Origin: Trochalopteron elliotii
Taxonomy: Eukaryota > Chordata > Aves > Passeriformes > Leiothrichidae
Reading direction: 5' to 3'
Assembly (NCBI GenBank): GCA_024734555.1
Contig: JANPWX010000537.1
Span: 1,946,682-2,010,681 of the forward strand
DNA: 64,000 nucleotides
Both the position numbers and the translations under genes were made by a program. Below are positions 48,151 through 61,505 of the stretch, piece by piece (the stretch's first letter is position 1; each line of letters begins with the position of its first letter). Under the pieces are notes generated by a model, which did not search any database, was not told where the DNA came from, and saw nothing but the letters and a program-made list of their open reading frames with translations.

Positions 48151-51100
48151 ACTCTGCAATCTCCTCCCTGCATCTAAGTGGAAGTATCTACAATGATGAA
48201 TCTTACATGTAGCAGTTTTCGTTTAAAAAATATTTCTGTGAAAACCTATGTTGTGAGTGGTTTAGTCTTGCCCCAATGCCACATCTCTTCCAGTACATGT
48301 ACTTGCAAATGATGCATGAGTGAGTTGTTGGACATTCAGTTATGTTTAACAGTCACTCTAGGCCTGTTGAAATTCTTCATCAGGGAATTCCTGCAAGCCT
48401 GTTCTGGCTTACCTCAATCTTAGCCCATCGATCAGCAGACATTATTGATCTGAGTAAGGGTCCCTAAACACCACATGAATGGTAAATGAACAGCTGTGGT
48501 ACAAAAACAGGACCTTATCTGTAAAGATCAAAGATCTTGAGTGAAAGTTGCTGAACTCCTGTGGAAATAAAAATTTAATCCTTGATCAAAAGCTGACCAA
48601 GGTCAAATCTCAAGCGCTAGTGTTCAAAAGAGTTCTAGAATTCCCGAAGTGTTTATTGGGCTGGGGAAACTGATCATATGTTCTTGAGAGGCAATGGGGT
48701 CCTTCTGCTTACTGAAATCTGTTTGTTTTCAGGAATACTATCAAAAAATGACCTTGTTACAACCTGCCAAGTGGTGCTAAGCCATGGTCATTGTGATGAA
48801 GCCACCCTGCAGAGATACACATCTAACTACCCGAGTCCTTTTGAGATTCTGGAACTCTGGATTTGAGTGTGCACTCTTTGCATTCTTCCTGAAGGTGAAA
48901 TATTTGTCAAAACTCTGAGCCACACTTGCTCAAGAAACTGAAATTTTAAGAAAATACTACTGCAAGTTCAGGGTTTGGGGAAATCCTTCTCATTCAGAAA
49001 CCATCTTATCACATCCTTGGTATGGCTCAGGAAGCTACCTCCAGAATTACAATTTACTCTGGTAAAAATCTCCAGAAGCTACTCTCAAGTAACCTCTTGT
49101 ATAGTTACTTGACAAGTAACCAGATCCTTCCTTTTAGACCTTTTGTTCACTGTTACATGCTGTATACATTGCTTCATTCTTGCAAACCTTAACTGCTTGC
49201 AATGAAGACTTTCAGTGAAAGGCCTTAGCAGGGACTGACTTCTGTTAACTGAAGTGGTTAATGTTATCACTAGTGCCTGACCACTTTGCAAGCCTGCCTA
49301 GCTCAAAAGACCACAAATGAATATTAATCAAGCACATGGAATATTTTCAGTTTCAGATAACCCATGAAAATGCATATTAATCTTTGTGGGGTTTGCTGAT
49401 TTTTTGGTTTGTATTAAGTATATCTGGTGGACCTCTATCTAGCCAGAGATAAATGACTTCACTGAAAGTGCAGAAGACAAATAACACAACAGTGACTGTT
49501 GACCTGGTATTGTTGGCAAATTCTTTGGCTATATTTCTTGTACTGGTTTCATACCACCTAAAGTAGTGATGCTTGTGAACAACAGCTGTAATCAATACCA
49601 TAACAAACTAGACTTTCAATAGGCACACTTTCCTGGACAAGGAAGGATATCATTGAGGCCAGAACAGAAAAATGCCACAACTTCCTGAACTCTGAGACAG
49701 TCAGTCCACATCATTGGCATATACTCACGGACCAGACGTTCTTTTCTCTGAAGTTGTCATCTGCTGACTTAGCTATGTTTGCCATAGAAACTTTGGGTTA
49801 CCACACTTTTCATCAATCATCTGAGGGGACAATCCAAAGCACTGGGGGCAGATCCAGCAACATATTGAGGCCAGTTCCTTGTTTGAACTCTGAGACCAGC
49901 TTTTTCTGCAGCATTTCAGTGAAAAAATGCTTGTTTATGCTTTTCCTGTTACAAGCTGAACTAAGTATGATCATTTGGGAGACGAAATCTTGAAGGCTAT
50001 AATTAATTACCTTCAAGTTGTAGGTAATTAAAGATGTAGATCCTTGACTGTTGAGTAAGATAACAAGGAGATATACTGTAAGGCACACTGCATCCAAGTA
50101 ATGTAAACTATTATTCTGAAGAAGGGAGAAGAGAGGAGAAGCTGAGAAGACCTATGCTGCTACTTGCCCAAGTAACCAGTACACATTATTTCAGCAAAAA
50201 GTAATTTCAGAAGACTGCACAAACCCTGTGTTAAAAATCAGGCACTGAAAATGCAAGACTAGAATGAGTGGTGTGTCAAGGAATAATTTTTGTTGTTGGT
50301 TAAATAAAACAGCCTGGAAAGATCATGTTGGGCTGAAGTCTCTTCAAGGTTGATGTACTCCAGAATTTGTGACTCCATTAGAGAAAAGGAGAAGAGGTTT
50401 CTTTCAGCTTGAGGAATGATCTTGCACCAAACCATTTGCTATTTTTCCCTGAGCTCTTAAAAGAGGTAGAATTTTCAATTAGTAGAAATAAAATAAAAAA
50501 CTTCATAATGGTCTCATCTTACTGCTGAAGTCTCATAAAGATTCCAGTACTGTATACAGGACATAGACACTACGTATTTAGCAAAACAGAGGTGACAATT
50601 AATCTCCTAATTCTTTAAGGACGAGTTCTAAAAACCACATTTGGGCATCTAAAGCACTGCTGGAGCAGAAGATATGAAGGTTCAAGACAGTGATTCAAAA
50701 AGAAAAAGTTCTGACCCCTCTTCTGATGCCTGAAAGTCTGTCTGTACTTAAGTCTTATCCAAAGAAAACTTACTGGGGTGCTAAATTCTGTGTTGGCACA
50801 AATGGCCAGAGATAATTATTTTCTTACTTGATCTGAACATATAATTCCATCTCCCACCTAAGATTCTATCTCCATCCTAAAATTCACGAAATAGGCATAT
50901 CTCTTAGGAGACCCATCTGAAGATCTGCACATACTGCATACACACTGGATTTAATGAAATGGCAACAGCAACTGCTGTTAACAGCACTGGCAGCAGTGAC
51001 TGCTCACTGTTTATGCAATACCTTAGCTATCAGGGTAGTTGCCAAGTAAAGAGGAAACTGAAGATACTTTTAATTACTCAAATGTTCTCAACAAAATGGA

Positions 51101-51504
51101 AGACAGCCCAGCTTGTCTTTTCACAGGATTGAGACACTTGGTAAAGGTGGGGTCCACTGAAAAGGTGGACATCCAAAAGGACAGTCTGAGCTAAGCACAG
51201 GCAGGAATCTCCTTACCCAGTGACTTTTGTTTTGAGCTGCCTGGTGGTGCCCAGGCAGCTTCTGGGGTCTCTGATCTCCCCCAGGAGCAGAGACATGCAC
51301 TTTGGGTGCTGCAGAGATGGGTGACACAGCCCTCAGCTCCAGTCTGGGAGTTGCCTCCAGGATCTTCATGTAGAGGAATTTCTCCATTGGATCCTGCCAG
51401 TCAGTTATGGGGGAAAGATACCCTGAGGCAGAGGGGGTAAACGTCGCTGGTGAAAGCTGCACACCACAGCATTCTTTTGCCTGTTAAAATGAGACCAATT
51501 GAGC
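48151..51504. other. Unique DNA, nothing recognised
   Basis: No repeat family, RNA gene or exon was recognised. Open frames are below 115 codons. Confidence 0.55.
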
Positions 51505-51680
51505 CATTGAAATAAACTCCCAGGAAGTGGTAGATGCCCCAACATTGAACACTTCTAATATTTAGCTGACACAGGTCTTGGCCACCTTGTCTAGACTGTG
51601 CCTTTGACAAGAAAGGTTGGACCAGACGACTCTTGAGATCCCTTCAAACACGGTCCTCTATGATTCTGTGATTCTATGAT
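51505..51680 (+). mobile_element. CR1 LINE tail, about 175 bp
   Basis: Plus-oriented: 'actcccaggaagtggtagat' (CR1 'cccagggaggtggtggaatc' region), 'ggttggaccagacgactctt', 'gagatcccttcaaacacggt', then the repeat tail 'tatgattctgtgattctatg'. It is strongly 5'-truncated. Confidence 0.9.
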
Positions 51681-53240
51681 CTCTTATTTTTTCCTTCTTA
51701 CAAAGTTGTCTTGTTCAAGACAAGACACACAACACACAGACAATACAAGAAGCTTTGGTTTCACAGCCTTTTGGGCACAATGTTCTGAGAATGACCATAT
51801 TTGAGTGCTGTGGTGCCTCAAAAGACAACACTGCATTGGCAAGAGGTGTGAAATGAGCCTTGGGGCTTCCCAAGTTAGCTGAACTGCACTGCCACAAACA
51901 AGGTGCCTGCAAAAGCCCTGGTGGAATTAGTGTGTCTGAAACCATGGCATTTTCAATATTTCTAACTAGAAAGCATATACTTGAATGAAATCATACAGAA
52001 ATTGAAATATTTAAGGTCAAGCCATATTTCCATAAGAGTCAGTGGGATGTTTGACACAGACTTTTAAAAAACAAAGATTACATTCTAAATAGTCTCTTTA
52101 TGAGGAACAAGTGATATTTTAACGTAGCGGTATTTTTTCACTGTTTCAGGAAAATTATTAATAACTGAAGAAATCTGAAAAAAACCAAAATGTTGAAAAA
52201 TGTTTAATTGCCATAGCAACGCCTGTTTTACCATTGAATATCATAACTCCAGAGAGACGCAGAGCTGCCATGATCAGACAGCTTCTTTTAAAATTTCCTG
52301 ATTGCTAAAATCAAAGAATTTTACTGCATAATCCTCTTTAAACACAATAACAAAAACAGCTTCCCTCAGTATTAGTCACAGTGTGCCAAATGGTTTTCCA
52401 CACCTTTCCATACACAAACAGAGATCACCTTCACTTAAAGCTATTGAAGACCATTTTTGTTATAAAACAAAATATAGAATCGTGTTGAATAACAAATGAT
52501 ACTGCAAGATCTGTAAGGAACCTTTTCTTTCATGACTCAGTCTCACTGAGGGAGGCAAGCAGTCTGAGTTGTCTCTATATCCTACACATGTGCACTGTGA
52601 CATTGACTTGCTGCACAGTAGACAAATATTAGGAGCCCCCCAAAAACATAAAGGAAAATAAATTTGTTATAGTGTTATTACCAATGAACTTGTCTTGGTT
52701 ATGGATCCAGAAGTTGATCATCTGCCTCTAAAGTATACTTAGCAAAATATGTGATAATTTTTAGTGCACAAAAGTATTACTGATGTGCTAAAAGCTATCA
52801 TTCTGCCCCTCAAAGGAAATGGACTACCTCTGACCTCAGCAGGCTTTCAATCAGACTTTAGAATTTCTGAGCTGGAGGATTTGTGGCCAATGGGAGCCAG
52901 GCAGACTGAGAGGAATAATGCTGGCCAGCATGTCACTGCTCTTGAGAAAGTGTCCTGTTCCTCCACTGCTCCCTCTGGCCTGTGATTCCTTGGAAAATGG
53001 ATGCAGCAGCAGGTACCTATGTGATACTACCAAAATCTGTTACAATTGTTTTTATCCTAAGAAGATCTATTACAAAGGACAAGATCCACACATTCTTAGC
53101 ACTGATCTCTTGTCAACTCAGAGCAGTTTTTGGACACTTGATGAAATCTTTGAGAAGAAAGATCATGGAAAAGCCTGACATGCATGTGTCTGTTTTCCAG
53201 CATGAGTTCTGACAAAGCTGAGGACATCCATGCTGGAGGT
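51681..53240. other. Unique DNA, nothing recognised
   Basis: Several short frames (60-86 codons) cluster at 52.76-53.2 kb on both strands without similarity I can identify. Confidence 0.55.
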
Positions 53241-53259
53241 GACAGCAGAGGGTGGAGGT

Positions 53260-53350
53260 GGAGGGCTGGCTCAGTGGAAGCAGCGCAGCTGTGACATGGC
53301 AGGGACATCTTTGCACAGTGCAGTGTTCAAACCCAATTCTTCCCCGCTAC
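53260..53350 (+). repeat. Possible tRNA-derived SINE relic
   Basis: A tRNA-type internal promoter is visible. The A-box-like TGGCTCAGTGG (53267-53277) fits TRGYNNARNNG, and the B-box-like GTTCAAACC (53325-53333) fits GWTCRANNC. They start 58 bp apart, longer than the 45 bp or so of most tRNAs. The sequence after the B box ('caattcttccccgctac') resembles the corresponding part of MIR-type SINEs. The flanks do not pair as an acceptor stem, so this is not a tRNA gene. It may be an ancient amniote SINE or coincidence. Confidence 0.3.
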
Positions 53351-55605
53351 TTTTGACTGATGAGGAACAGTGACCCTATTATAGCAAAACAATCTCCTGA
53401 TATGCATGAAGTACCATAGGGAAAAATAATACAACTTTGTGAAGGCAGCAAGCTGTTTTACTTTATTTCTGGCTATTTATAGCTCACTTGAACATTTTGA
53501 CAATTGCAAACAGTTCTGTAGAGTAGATATTTAAACACCCTGCTGGATGTATCCCAACAGAAACTTGAGGGGTCTAATAATTTTCTAGCCAGAGAGAATT
53601 AAACTTGTGATTCATTGAAGAATATTACAAATAGTCAGACACTGAATTTTTAAACTTTCACTTTTTGTAAATTATCTTTTAATTAGATTGTTATCCCATT
53701 TTACCCCCTCCTCCTCAAGTGTAAGTCAATTCTTCTATATGCAAACAAACCCTCAAACACCTCACTTAACATTTCAGAATAAGAAATTGCACTAGTACTT
53801 CATTTAAAATCTTGAGCACTGGGTTAAAAGGAAAAACGTTTTTCAAGGCTGCATCACAGCACCAACTTTACCACACTATAGGAAAACTTTCATTCAGCCA
53901 TTACTGTCACCAAGGAAATTGAAGTTAATTCTAGCTTCCACCTTCTCGGATACAGACTTCTGGCAAAAATGTATAGCCTATTTTTGAAACTTCTCTAAAT
54001 ATCTCTAATGACTTTTGTTGCTGCCTAGATCAATTTCCTGACTAGCAGACTCCAAATAGACTGAATTAAAATATGTTTGATATTATGTGTCATTAGTAAG
54101 TGAGCACTCTTACCTTTTCAGATAGAAGACATCTTTATAACATTTGCATTTGAAAGGGATGAGTAATTTTCAGCTTTGAGAGAACGTAACTCACATGTTT
54201 TCTGCATAATTTTGCATTCCACTTAAAAATTCTCTCTCTCCTGCCATATCTTTCATATTCCTTTATGCTTAGATTTCCCAGTATCTCTTACTCTGCCAGT
54301 TTGTCCATATCTCTCATGAGTACTGCTTGGGTACTCCCAGAAGAAAGATGAAAGCTCAGTCTTGCTCTGTTTTTCTTCAAATCATTTCACCAATGTCTGT
54401 TGGGGATTATCCATGGAAAATAATTTACAAAAAGAATTTACTTGCTGCATAAAAAGCAAAATAAAAATAAGGTTTATCTTCTACCTAATTAAAATTTGGG
54501 CAAACTCAGCATTAGACATGGGTTTTTTTCAGCAAATACTCATTCTCCATCTTTACAGAGTGCCATACAAGTCTGTTTCTACACAGGGCAAACCAAAGAA
54601 AAAGTGTCATGGACCTTATCCTGCACATTTTAGCTTTTGTTAGTGGAGCCATTGCCTGGTGCTTCTTCACCAATGGAAATCGACATTGAAAAAACACAGA
54701 AGTAAGTATTCTCTTCTGTTTAGGTAAACAAAAGTTACTCTTCAAGAAGGATCACAGATCATCTTACGAACCTTTTAATAGTAGTGCCAATGAAGGGATG
54801 TTCTCTGTACTGTGTACAGGATCTAAAGGATACATTTTGCTACTGAAAGTTCTGCCCCATCTCCTTTTAGTCTGTATGTAATGACCTATGGCAAAACAAG
54901 GCAATGCCCATGATGTGACTGTGAGCACCACATCCCTTTGTCATGTTTCACAGCCAAATCATTATAATTATTTGCAATAGTGACTTTTTGTTATTTGTGT
55001 AAATGATATATTTGTCCTTTTTTCTCTGCCATATTTTCCAGTTGCAATTCTGAGTTCTTGATTTCTCAAACCTTCATCTTAATAGCAATAAAGGTCAAGC
55101 TTTGAGCAGGAATTATCAGAAAATGGTTGCAGTGTAGCATGCTGTCTGTGTTTTAGCCAGTCTATAACAACACTAAGTATTGCATGTCTGATGTTTGCTA
55201 TTGTTTTATTGTTATAGGTTTAACTACATTTCTTGTTTTATTTGTCTGAGATGAGTCGAATCAGGTATGAAGAACAAACACCCTCTCCTAAAGAGATTTG
55301 ACCCCTATTCCTTGCAGGCCCCTCTGGTAGCTAATATTGCTGCAGTAGAAGCCTAGCCTCCCTTTTATAAAGTCGTACTGTGAAAGACATCAATTACATA
55401 GTCCTGTTCAGTTATATGTCAAGAGAAACAACACAAATAATTTATGAAAGTTATACAAACATTCACAAAAAAATTACTACAGCATTTTTTTGTGGGCCAC
55501 AAATTAAAAGAAGCACCATTCCTTAAAGTGTTTGCTCTGCAATTCTTTTTTTGTAAAGACATGGAAGTGACAAAGGAGTTTCTGTTTTTATACATACAGC
55601 ACTAT
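53351..55605. other. Unique DNA, nothing secure
   Basis: AT-rich. A 26-codon hydrophobic frame (54609-54689, plus) is discussed in the findings; no other feature was recognised. Confidence 0.55.
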
Positions 55606-55737
55606 ATCATAGGATCATAGAGTGGCCTGGGCTGGAAGGAACCTTTAAAGATCATCTAGTTGCAGCCCCCCTGCCGCGGGCAGGGACTCCTTCCACTAGA
55701 GTGGGTAGCTCAGAGCCCCATCCAACCTGGTCTTAAC
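55606..55737 (-). mobile_element. CR1 LINE tail, about 130 bp
   Basis: Inverted CR1 3' end: 'atcataggatcatagagtgg', 'cctgggctggaaggaacctt', 'taaagatcatctagttgcag', 'cagggactccttccactaga' and 'cagagccccatccaacctgg'. Similarity stops after that. It includes a small G/C palindrome, 'cccctgccgcgggcaggg'. Confidence 0.92.
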
Positions 55738-58700
55738 TTTTCATGAGTTCTCTCTAATCCAGTGTAGTCATCAGAAGTCATTACTTTTGGAACAATATTT
55801 GTGCATTTTCACTTAGCTGGTGTACCATCAGCATCTTCTTACTCTGCATTGCTGGGTTAGTTGCACTAGAAACAAGGACAAGAGGCTTAGCTGCACTTCA
55901 GTTTGTGTTGCAAGAATTACTACTTTCAAGGAATGACATTGAAGTAGAACAACCAGCAGAAGCAAGTCTCTAAAGCTGTTTTCAGCACCCCTACTGAAAC
56001 TATTTTTGGCTACTTCTATTTTGGTAGGCTCAGGATCTATATATCAACCTGTGATATATAAAATCACCACAGGATTCCCTTATTTATTGAGTAATATCTG
56101 TAAAGATTTATTTTTCAACATTATTTTTCCTTTAGTCAAGTTACCAGTGAAACCATACTGACTCACAAATTCTAAAATTAGCTTTTATTAAGTCTAAGCA
56201 TATCTAATAATCTCAACAGATCTAATAAAATTATTATCTTCTAAATCTTCTAGAAACTATACTACTTAATTTAAATTTACATACTTTACACAGTTTCTTA
56301 AAAGTCATGAAGTTGAAGCAGAATGTAAATTCAAACCAAGTTTTATTGTTTTGATAATAAATTTCTATGAATATTGTTGTGCACTTCCTAAACGAAGGGA
56401 GGGAAAAAGGCATACAAAGAAACAAATTTGACCAGAAATAATCAGAATCACAGAAAAAACATGGGACTTTAATTCAGAGGTTTATCTGTTGAGATCTCTG
56501 CTTCCCCTACCACTTTCAGGCAATATCTTTCCAAGGCATTTGCAAGACTGTTTAAGGCCTGAAGTCTGTTTTACCATTGCTGTTTCTTTGGTCAAGTAAT
56601 TAGGAATCATCCATATAAAAGTCAATCTTACTTAACAAAAGCGGGGGGAGGGGGAAGAAGAAGAAAAAAGGGACATTTGCTTTGCAATTTTATTTAACAA
56701 AAGAAAAAGAGGAGAAAGAACAACAATGTAATTTTGCTTTGCCAGCCATAGAGTAAACAATTGTAGTTTTCCTGCCCCAGTGCCTCAGAAGGTCTCAGGC
56801 TTTGCTTCTTTGGGTCATATTTATAGGTACTTTCCTGACATTGCCTTCAACTCAATGTGCACACAGATGCTGTGTATACATACACAGGCTCCTCTGGAAA
56901 AGCCATCCTAATTCCATTAAGTTTACCTTCAAATTTAACCCCATGAGACCACTACTGCAGGTAATAACAGTCACAGTTCTTACCTGTCCCCATTGTCTAT
57001 CAACATCTACTTGCTCTTCTCATTGAGCCTAAAATAAGCTTTAGAGTGAGTCTTGGTATTATTTTTCTATTAAAATCTCCTGTAAGGTAAACTCTCACAC
57101 CTCCCAGAAAAGAAAAAAATCTTCAAATTAATTAATTTTATAATTGCTTCACTTCCTAAGGTTTAGGCTTCATAAAGTAACCCGTGGCCAGGCTCATGTT
57201 TCAGATCCCCTAAGCCTTTATAATCCAAACTACATTACCAGAGCAGTTCATATGCCAGCATTTGGTTCTGTAACCACAGCTCCTTTTGCCCATACTGCAG
57301 AAATGCCAGCACTCAGAAGGAACAAGATGGGCTGCTCCTGGACTGCTACTGCTTTTAAAGAGTATTTTGATTTTATAAAAAATGTTACAATGAAGTCTTT
57401 ATTTCAATGATCATATACTATTTTTTTTTCACAGGCATTCTGACACATTCAGTGCATGCAGTCCATGCTGTCCTATGTCAAATGAAGGGTATGAACCAGA
57501 GGAAAATATTGCCTCCCCCAAGACCTGCCTCTTTCATTCCTGAATCTGAGTATTAGCATCCAGAGCTGGGATTGTGTCCCTGCATCTCTCCTCAAGATCT
57601 GCATGGTGCTGAGAAGGTCATCCAAACCACAGTTTTCAAAAAGTGGCCACAAGTTATGCTTTCTTCATTTTCTGGGTATTTAATGTGAAACAGCTGTGGA
57701 CGAATTTGCAGGCACAGTGAATACTCACAACTCCAGGTGGGGGGTGATTCCCACTGCCTAAAAAGGTCTCTTCATTAAAAAGTGCACTGAAACATGATTT
57801 TCTAGGTGGCTTTCTAAAAGCAGCGGACACCTCTGACAATGGGATTTTAGCACAAGCCATTTCTACAGGAATGCAATAAAGAGAAGTTCACTAACAGCTG
57901 TGAGTCACTGCAAGTCTGCAGATTCTGGCAGTGGAACAGATAGCCATAATAATATATAAAGGATCCACAGCTCTGGGTTAGTAGTCTGCAAGAAATCGAA
58001 AGGTTTTGCCAAAACTGCCCAAACCAGTGCCAAAACTGAACCACATCTTCTCCTAGATATGTACAGTGCTACATGCACAAGCACACAAGCAAGGAGAGTT
58101 GAAGAAAGCAAAAGGCATAAACAAACATTCCAGACTAAACTATCTGTAGGTATTTATAAATTAAAACCGTTGTGGCAACACTGCAAGATGACCTCTTTCA
58201 AAGAGTTAGCTGTTTCTCCAGTTCAAAAAGCTTGTAAAGCTTTGCCTTCTGTACAGCATGAGGAAAGATGGGCATCTCCCAGAGATTCCAGTATGTCAGG
58301 TTATTTAATGACAGCATCCAGACCATGTAAAGAGTGACCACTTTCACATTTCTCAGTCTGAGTACATATCTATTCTGCTCAGGTAGGGCTGGGGTCTCAG
58401 TTCATGCACACTGTTTCTACTGAAAGGAAGCCCAGCTGTGCATCACAGAGGCCATCATATTTATTTCATAAATGACCAATATTATTGAAGGGATCAAGAG
58501 TTACAGGTAGACACAAGCTAAGCCAAGCTAACCAGAAAGATACAGCAAAAAAAGCTTGGATCATAATACCCACCTGTCTCAGCAAGGCTATGGGAGGTTT
58601 GAGTTAAATTTCTTTTGCTGCCTCAGGGAATCTGACCTGGTATCTCCCACTTGGAGGTGAACATGCTGATCATAAAAGGTTGGCTATTTTAAGGCACAAG

Positions 58701-60889
58701 GGTGAGGCATCCCATAATTTCTGTTCAAACTGTTCCACTTTGCATGGAATGAATATTCATCAGGTTCCTGAGAGAATGAAAATACAGAAATGTGTCTATA
58801 ACTGGGCTGTTAGGGTGCCTAGTGAGTAAGGTGGGTGAGAGGAATACATTATTTTGAAATATGTGAGCATACCTGGCTAAGCAGCAGCGAGGACAAGGAC
58901 ATGGTGTTAATGATCTGTGTTTGGGACTGAAGAGTTCATACTGGAGATAAGATGGAATTTGAATGTTCAAATCTGATTGTGGCAGCAGCCCTCAGACACA
59001 CTACTGAAAAAGCTACCTGGAAATTAATAGTTGTCTATTTAGTACTGGAGAATGTGAGGAAAATACAGTGTGAAACTGCTCACAGAATGATGAAAAGGCT
59101 TCTCCTAGAGCTGCAGGAATAAAATTTCTCCCTCTAAACTAGCCTTATATAGAGATCTAGGCATACAAATGATCCTGGCAGAGAAGTAATTAAGTAGAAT
59201 GAATGCAAAGACCTGATAATAGAATGTCCTATATTCGGCAAAAAGTCATTCATCTAGATATTCTAAAAAAGAGATTAAATAACTGTTCACATGAACTCTT
59301 CTATGAAGGTATTTTTCCCTTTAGACTGTTGCTTTAATGACTGTGCAATTATTGGGATTAATTGGGTTTGAAGGAACACTAGTATTTTTAACATAGGTTT
59401 TATCAGGTAGTGACAGTCCTTTTGTCTTATGATAAGTTTGCATTTTCACTCTCAGATGCCTTACTTGCTGGATCAAACTTTTCAACTGTGGAGTTGGTGA
59501 TAAATCCAAAAAAAGGTGCTCATATAGGTCTGTTTATACTGACTTCTGCTGGCTTTTCTCAGGAATTAATCTGTCCCACAAAGCTTATTATGAAATTATT
59601 TAGAGAGATATTGATGAAGTTACACTGTATGGGTAAAGAAATTTCTGTATATTGCCCTGCAATGACTTTTCTATAGAGAAAGACACTTAGGGATAGCTTC
59701 TTTTAGGGACAAAATCTATAGAATTCAACAAAAGGGAGCAACAGTGTTTTAAGATTCAGCAACAAAAATGCTTTATGGGATCTGTATGCACTATATATTA
59801 GGCCATTTGGAATTATACTTTAAAAAATAAAGGAACCATTATATTCCTAGATTATTTTAGTTCTAGTGATGAATGACACAGGATCCACAAGAATGAGTGG
59901 CCAGTTCACACTGACTGAGATAGGTGACTGCTCCACTAAGGAGAAGGATCTTCCTGCTCTGAGTGTAGCCCATCCAACTGGAAAGAGACCAAGGTTCTAG
60001 CTAAGGAACACCAAGGGGTGCCTGTGCCTTTTCAGTTTAGTCAAAGTTCATTTCAGATCTTCTGGCTGACAAAAAGCAGCAGGTTTGCTTCTGTTTGCAT
60101 GTATGCAGCTGGTTTGGCACTGCAACTGCATTTTCTGTGGGAGAGCAGTAGCAGCCATTGCCTTCACAAGAGCTTTGCTGTGTAATTAAGTTTTACTAAT
60201 AAAGACTGAATGTACTAGATTAATAACCTTGTCTCTACTCTGCAGACTGGTAAATTAGAGTTGTTTTTTCATCTCTCTAAGAATCGTTGCTAGATTCAGA
60301 ACACTGCTTTGATATCTTTAATGTAATTACCTACAAAAATTTTATGCCATTCATCTCCCACATAGTGCACAATCTAGCCAATGGAGACACACTGATTTAC
60401 ACCAGGTGTGGGGTAGGAAAAGTTTAGGTTATATTTTTTCACGACACTTGATAAAAAATATCTGAGGGTTTTGTTCCTCCCTATAGAGCCTTATCTAATC
60501 TACAGACTGTGATAAATGTGAACCTTTCCCCTCCAAGGTGTGTTCTTTGTCAACGCCAAAATTTACATTAGCCTGTTAACTCCCTTTGAGACTCATTGTC
60601 CTAAAACCACAGAGATGCAGATCCAGGAAGGACAACAGGATGCTGTCCTGTCCCTCCCCTGCACTGTCCCCAACAGGTGCTGGTATGAACTCTCCTTAAA
60701 CACATCCAGTAATACAAATTCACACAGTTTCTTAAATACTTCAATATTAAATACTTCAACAGTCAAAATACTCATTCTTAAAAACTGCACTAATAAAGCA
60801 ATTTAGAAATTACAATATTTAGTTACAATCATTTCTTTTTGTCCCTCCTTTCTCATCTTAAGTAACAAGTGATCATTCTATTTATAATG
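55738..60889. other. Unique DNA, nothing secure
   Basis: A G/A-rich tract lies at 56641-56720. Weak resemblance of about 56146-56300 to the old CR1 RT region was judged insufficient. The remaining short frames (up to about 95 codons) show no protein-like pattern. Confidence 0.55.
56641..56720. repeat. G- then A/G-rich purine tract
   Basis: 'gcggggggagggggaagaag' is followed by A/G sequence, a 30-bp mixed interruption, and 'aaagaaaaagaggagaaag'. Low-complexity purine DNA. Confidence 0.75.
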
Positions 60890-61505
60890 ATCTTTTTTTA
60901 CATACTAGAAGATTCAAACATCCCCTTTTAATGTTCCCTTTTGCAGCCTAAAGGAATGGGATTACTTTTCTTTATGGATTATGTTTGCTAAATCCTTTAG
61001 CATTCCTTACACCACACTTGGATTTTTTCCAAGTCATCTTTTTAAAAATGTGGTGTCTAAAAGTGGACAAATGGTCTGAGATGCAGTTGGCTCTCAAGCA
61101 GAGCAAAACTGTTACTTCCCAAGTGTTGCATACAATATTCCTAGGAATGTATTTTTGGCCAAGACTTTTTCTTGGAAAAAATACTGTGTTGTACTCATAG
61201 TCAATTTGTGATTCACCACAAATCTCAGACCCTTCTCTGTGTAAAGTCACTTTTATTACATGTCTATTTTCATGTCTTTGTTGAATTTCATCTGCTTTTA
61301 ATTTCACAGAATATCTGATTTTTTAGACTTATTAATTTCCAGTTTTGACGCTGTTATCAAAATCAGACCAACTTCTCCATTCATATTGACTAGATTTTCT
61401 AAACATATTAATTCAACTTCATCATTCAATCATTAATAAAACCACTTAGAAGAAATGGGACTCCATATGAGAGTTCACATTCTTAATGTGAATCACTGAA
61501 AATTA
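60890..61505 (-). mobile_element. Ancient CR1 LINE, RT to 3' region, about 0.6 kb
   Basis: This copy resembles the old CR1 lineages shared with turtles and crocodilians rather than the young avian ones. In order on the plus strand: 'ttggattttttccaagtcat', 'aaaatgtggtgtctaaaagt', 'gttacttcccaagtgttgca', 'tacaatattcctaggaatgt', 'agtcaatttgtgattcacca', 'atctcagacccttctctgtg', 'tctttgttgaatttcatctg', 'caatcattaataaaaccact', and 'gggactccatatgagagttc' with 'gtgaatcactgaaaattatt'. Together these trace the reverse complement of the C-terminal half of ORF2. No functional frame survives; a 111-codon minus frame (60972-61307) covers part of it. The preserved collinearity makes the assignment firm despite high divergence. 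Confidence 0.75.

Noticed and set aside
53267..53333. tRNA gene
   Set aside because: A- and B-box-like words are present, but no acceptor stem or anticodon arm can be drawn. At most a SINE relic.
56146..56300. Weak resemblance to the older CR1 RT region (an 'accatactgactca' stretch and 'ttattatcttctaaatcttc')
   Set aside because: The match is short and lies in A/T-rich DNA where such words arise easily. No further landmarks extend it.
56960..57030. Minus-strand splice-like pair around 56983-57027
   Set aside because: The enclosed 45 bases carry stops in every frame and the acceptor tract is weak. Consistent with chance.
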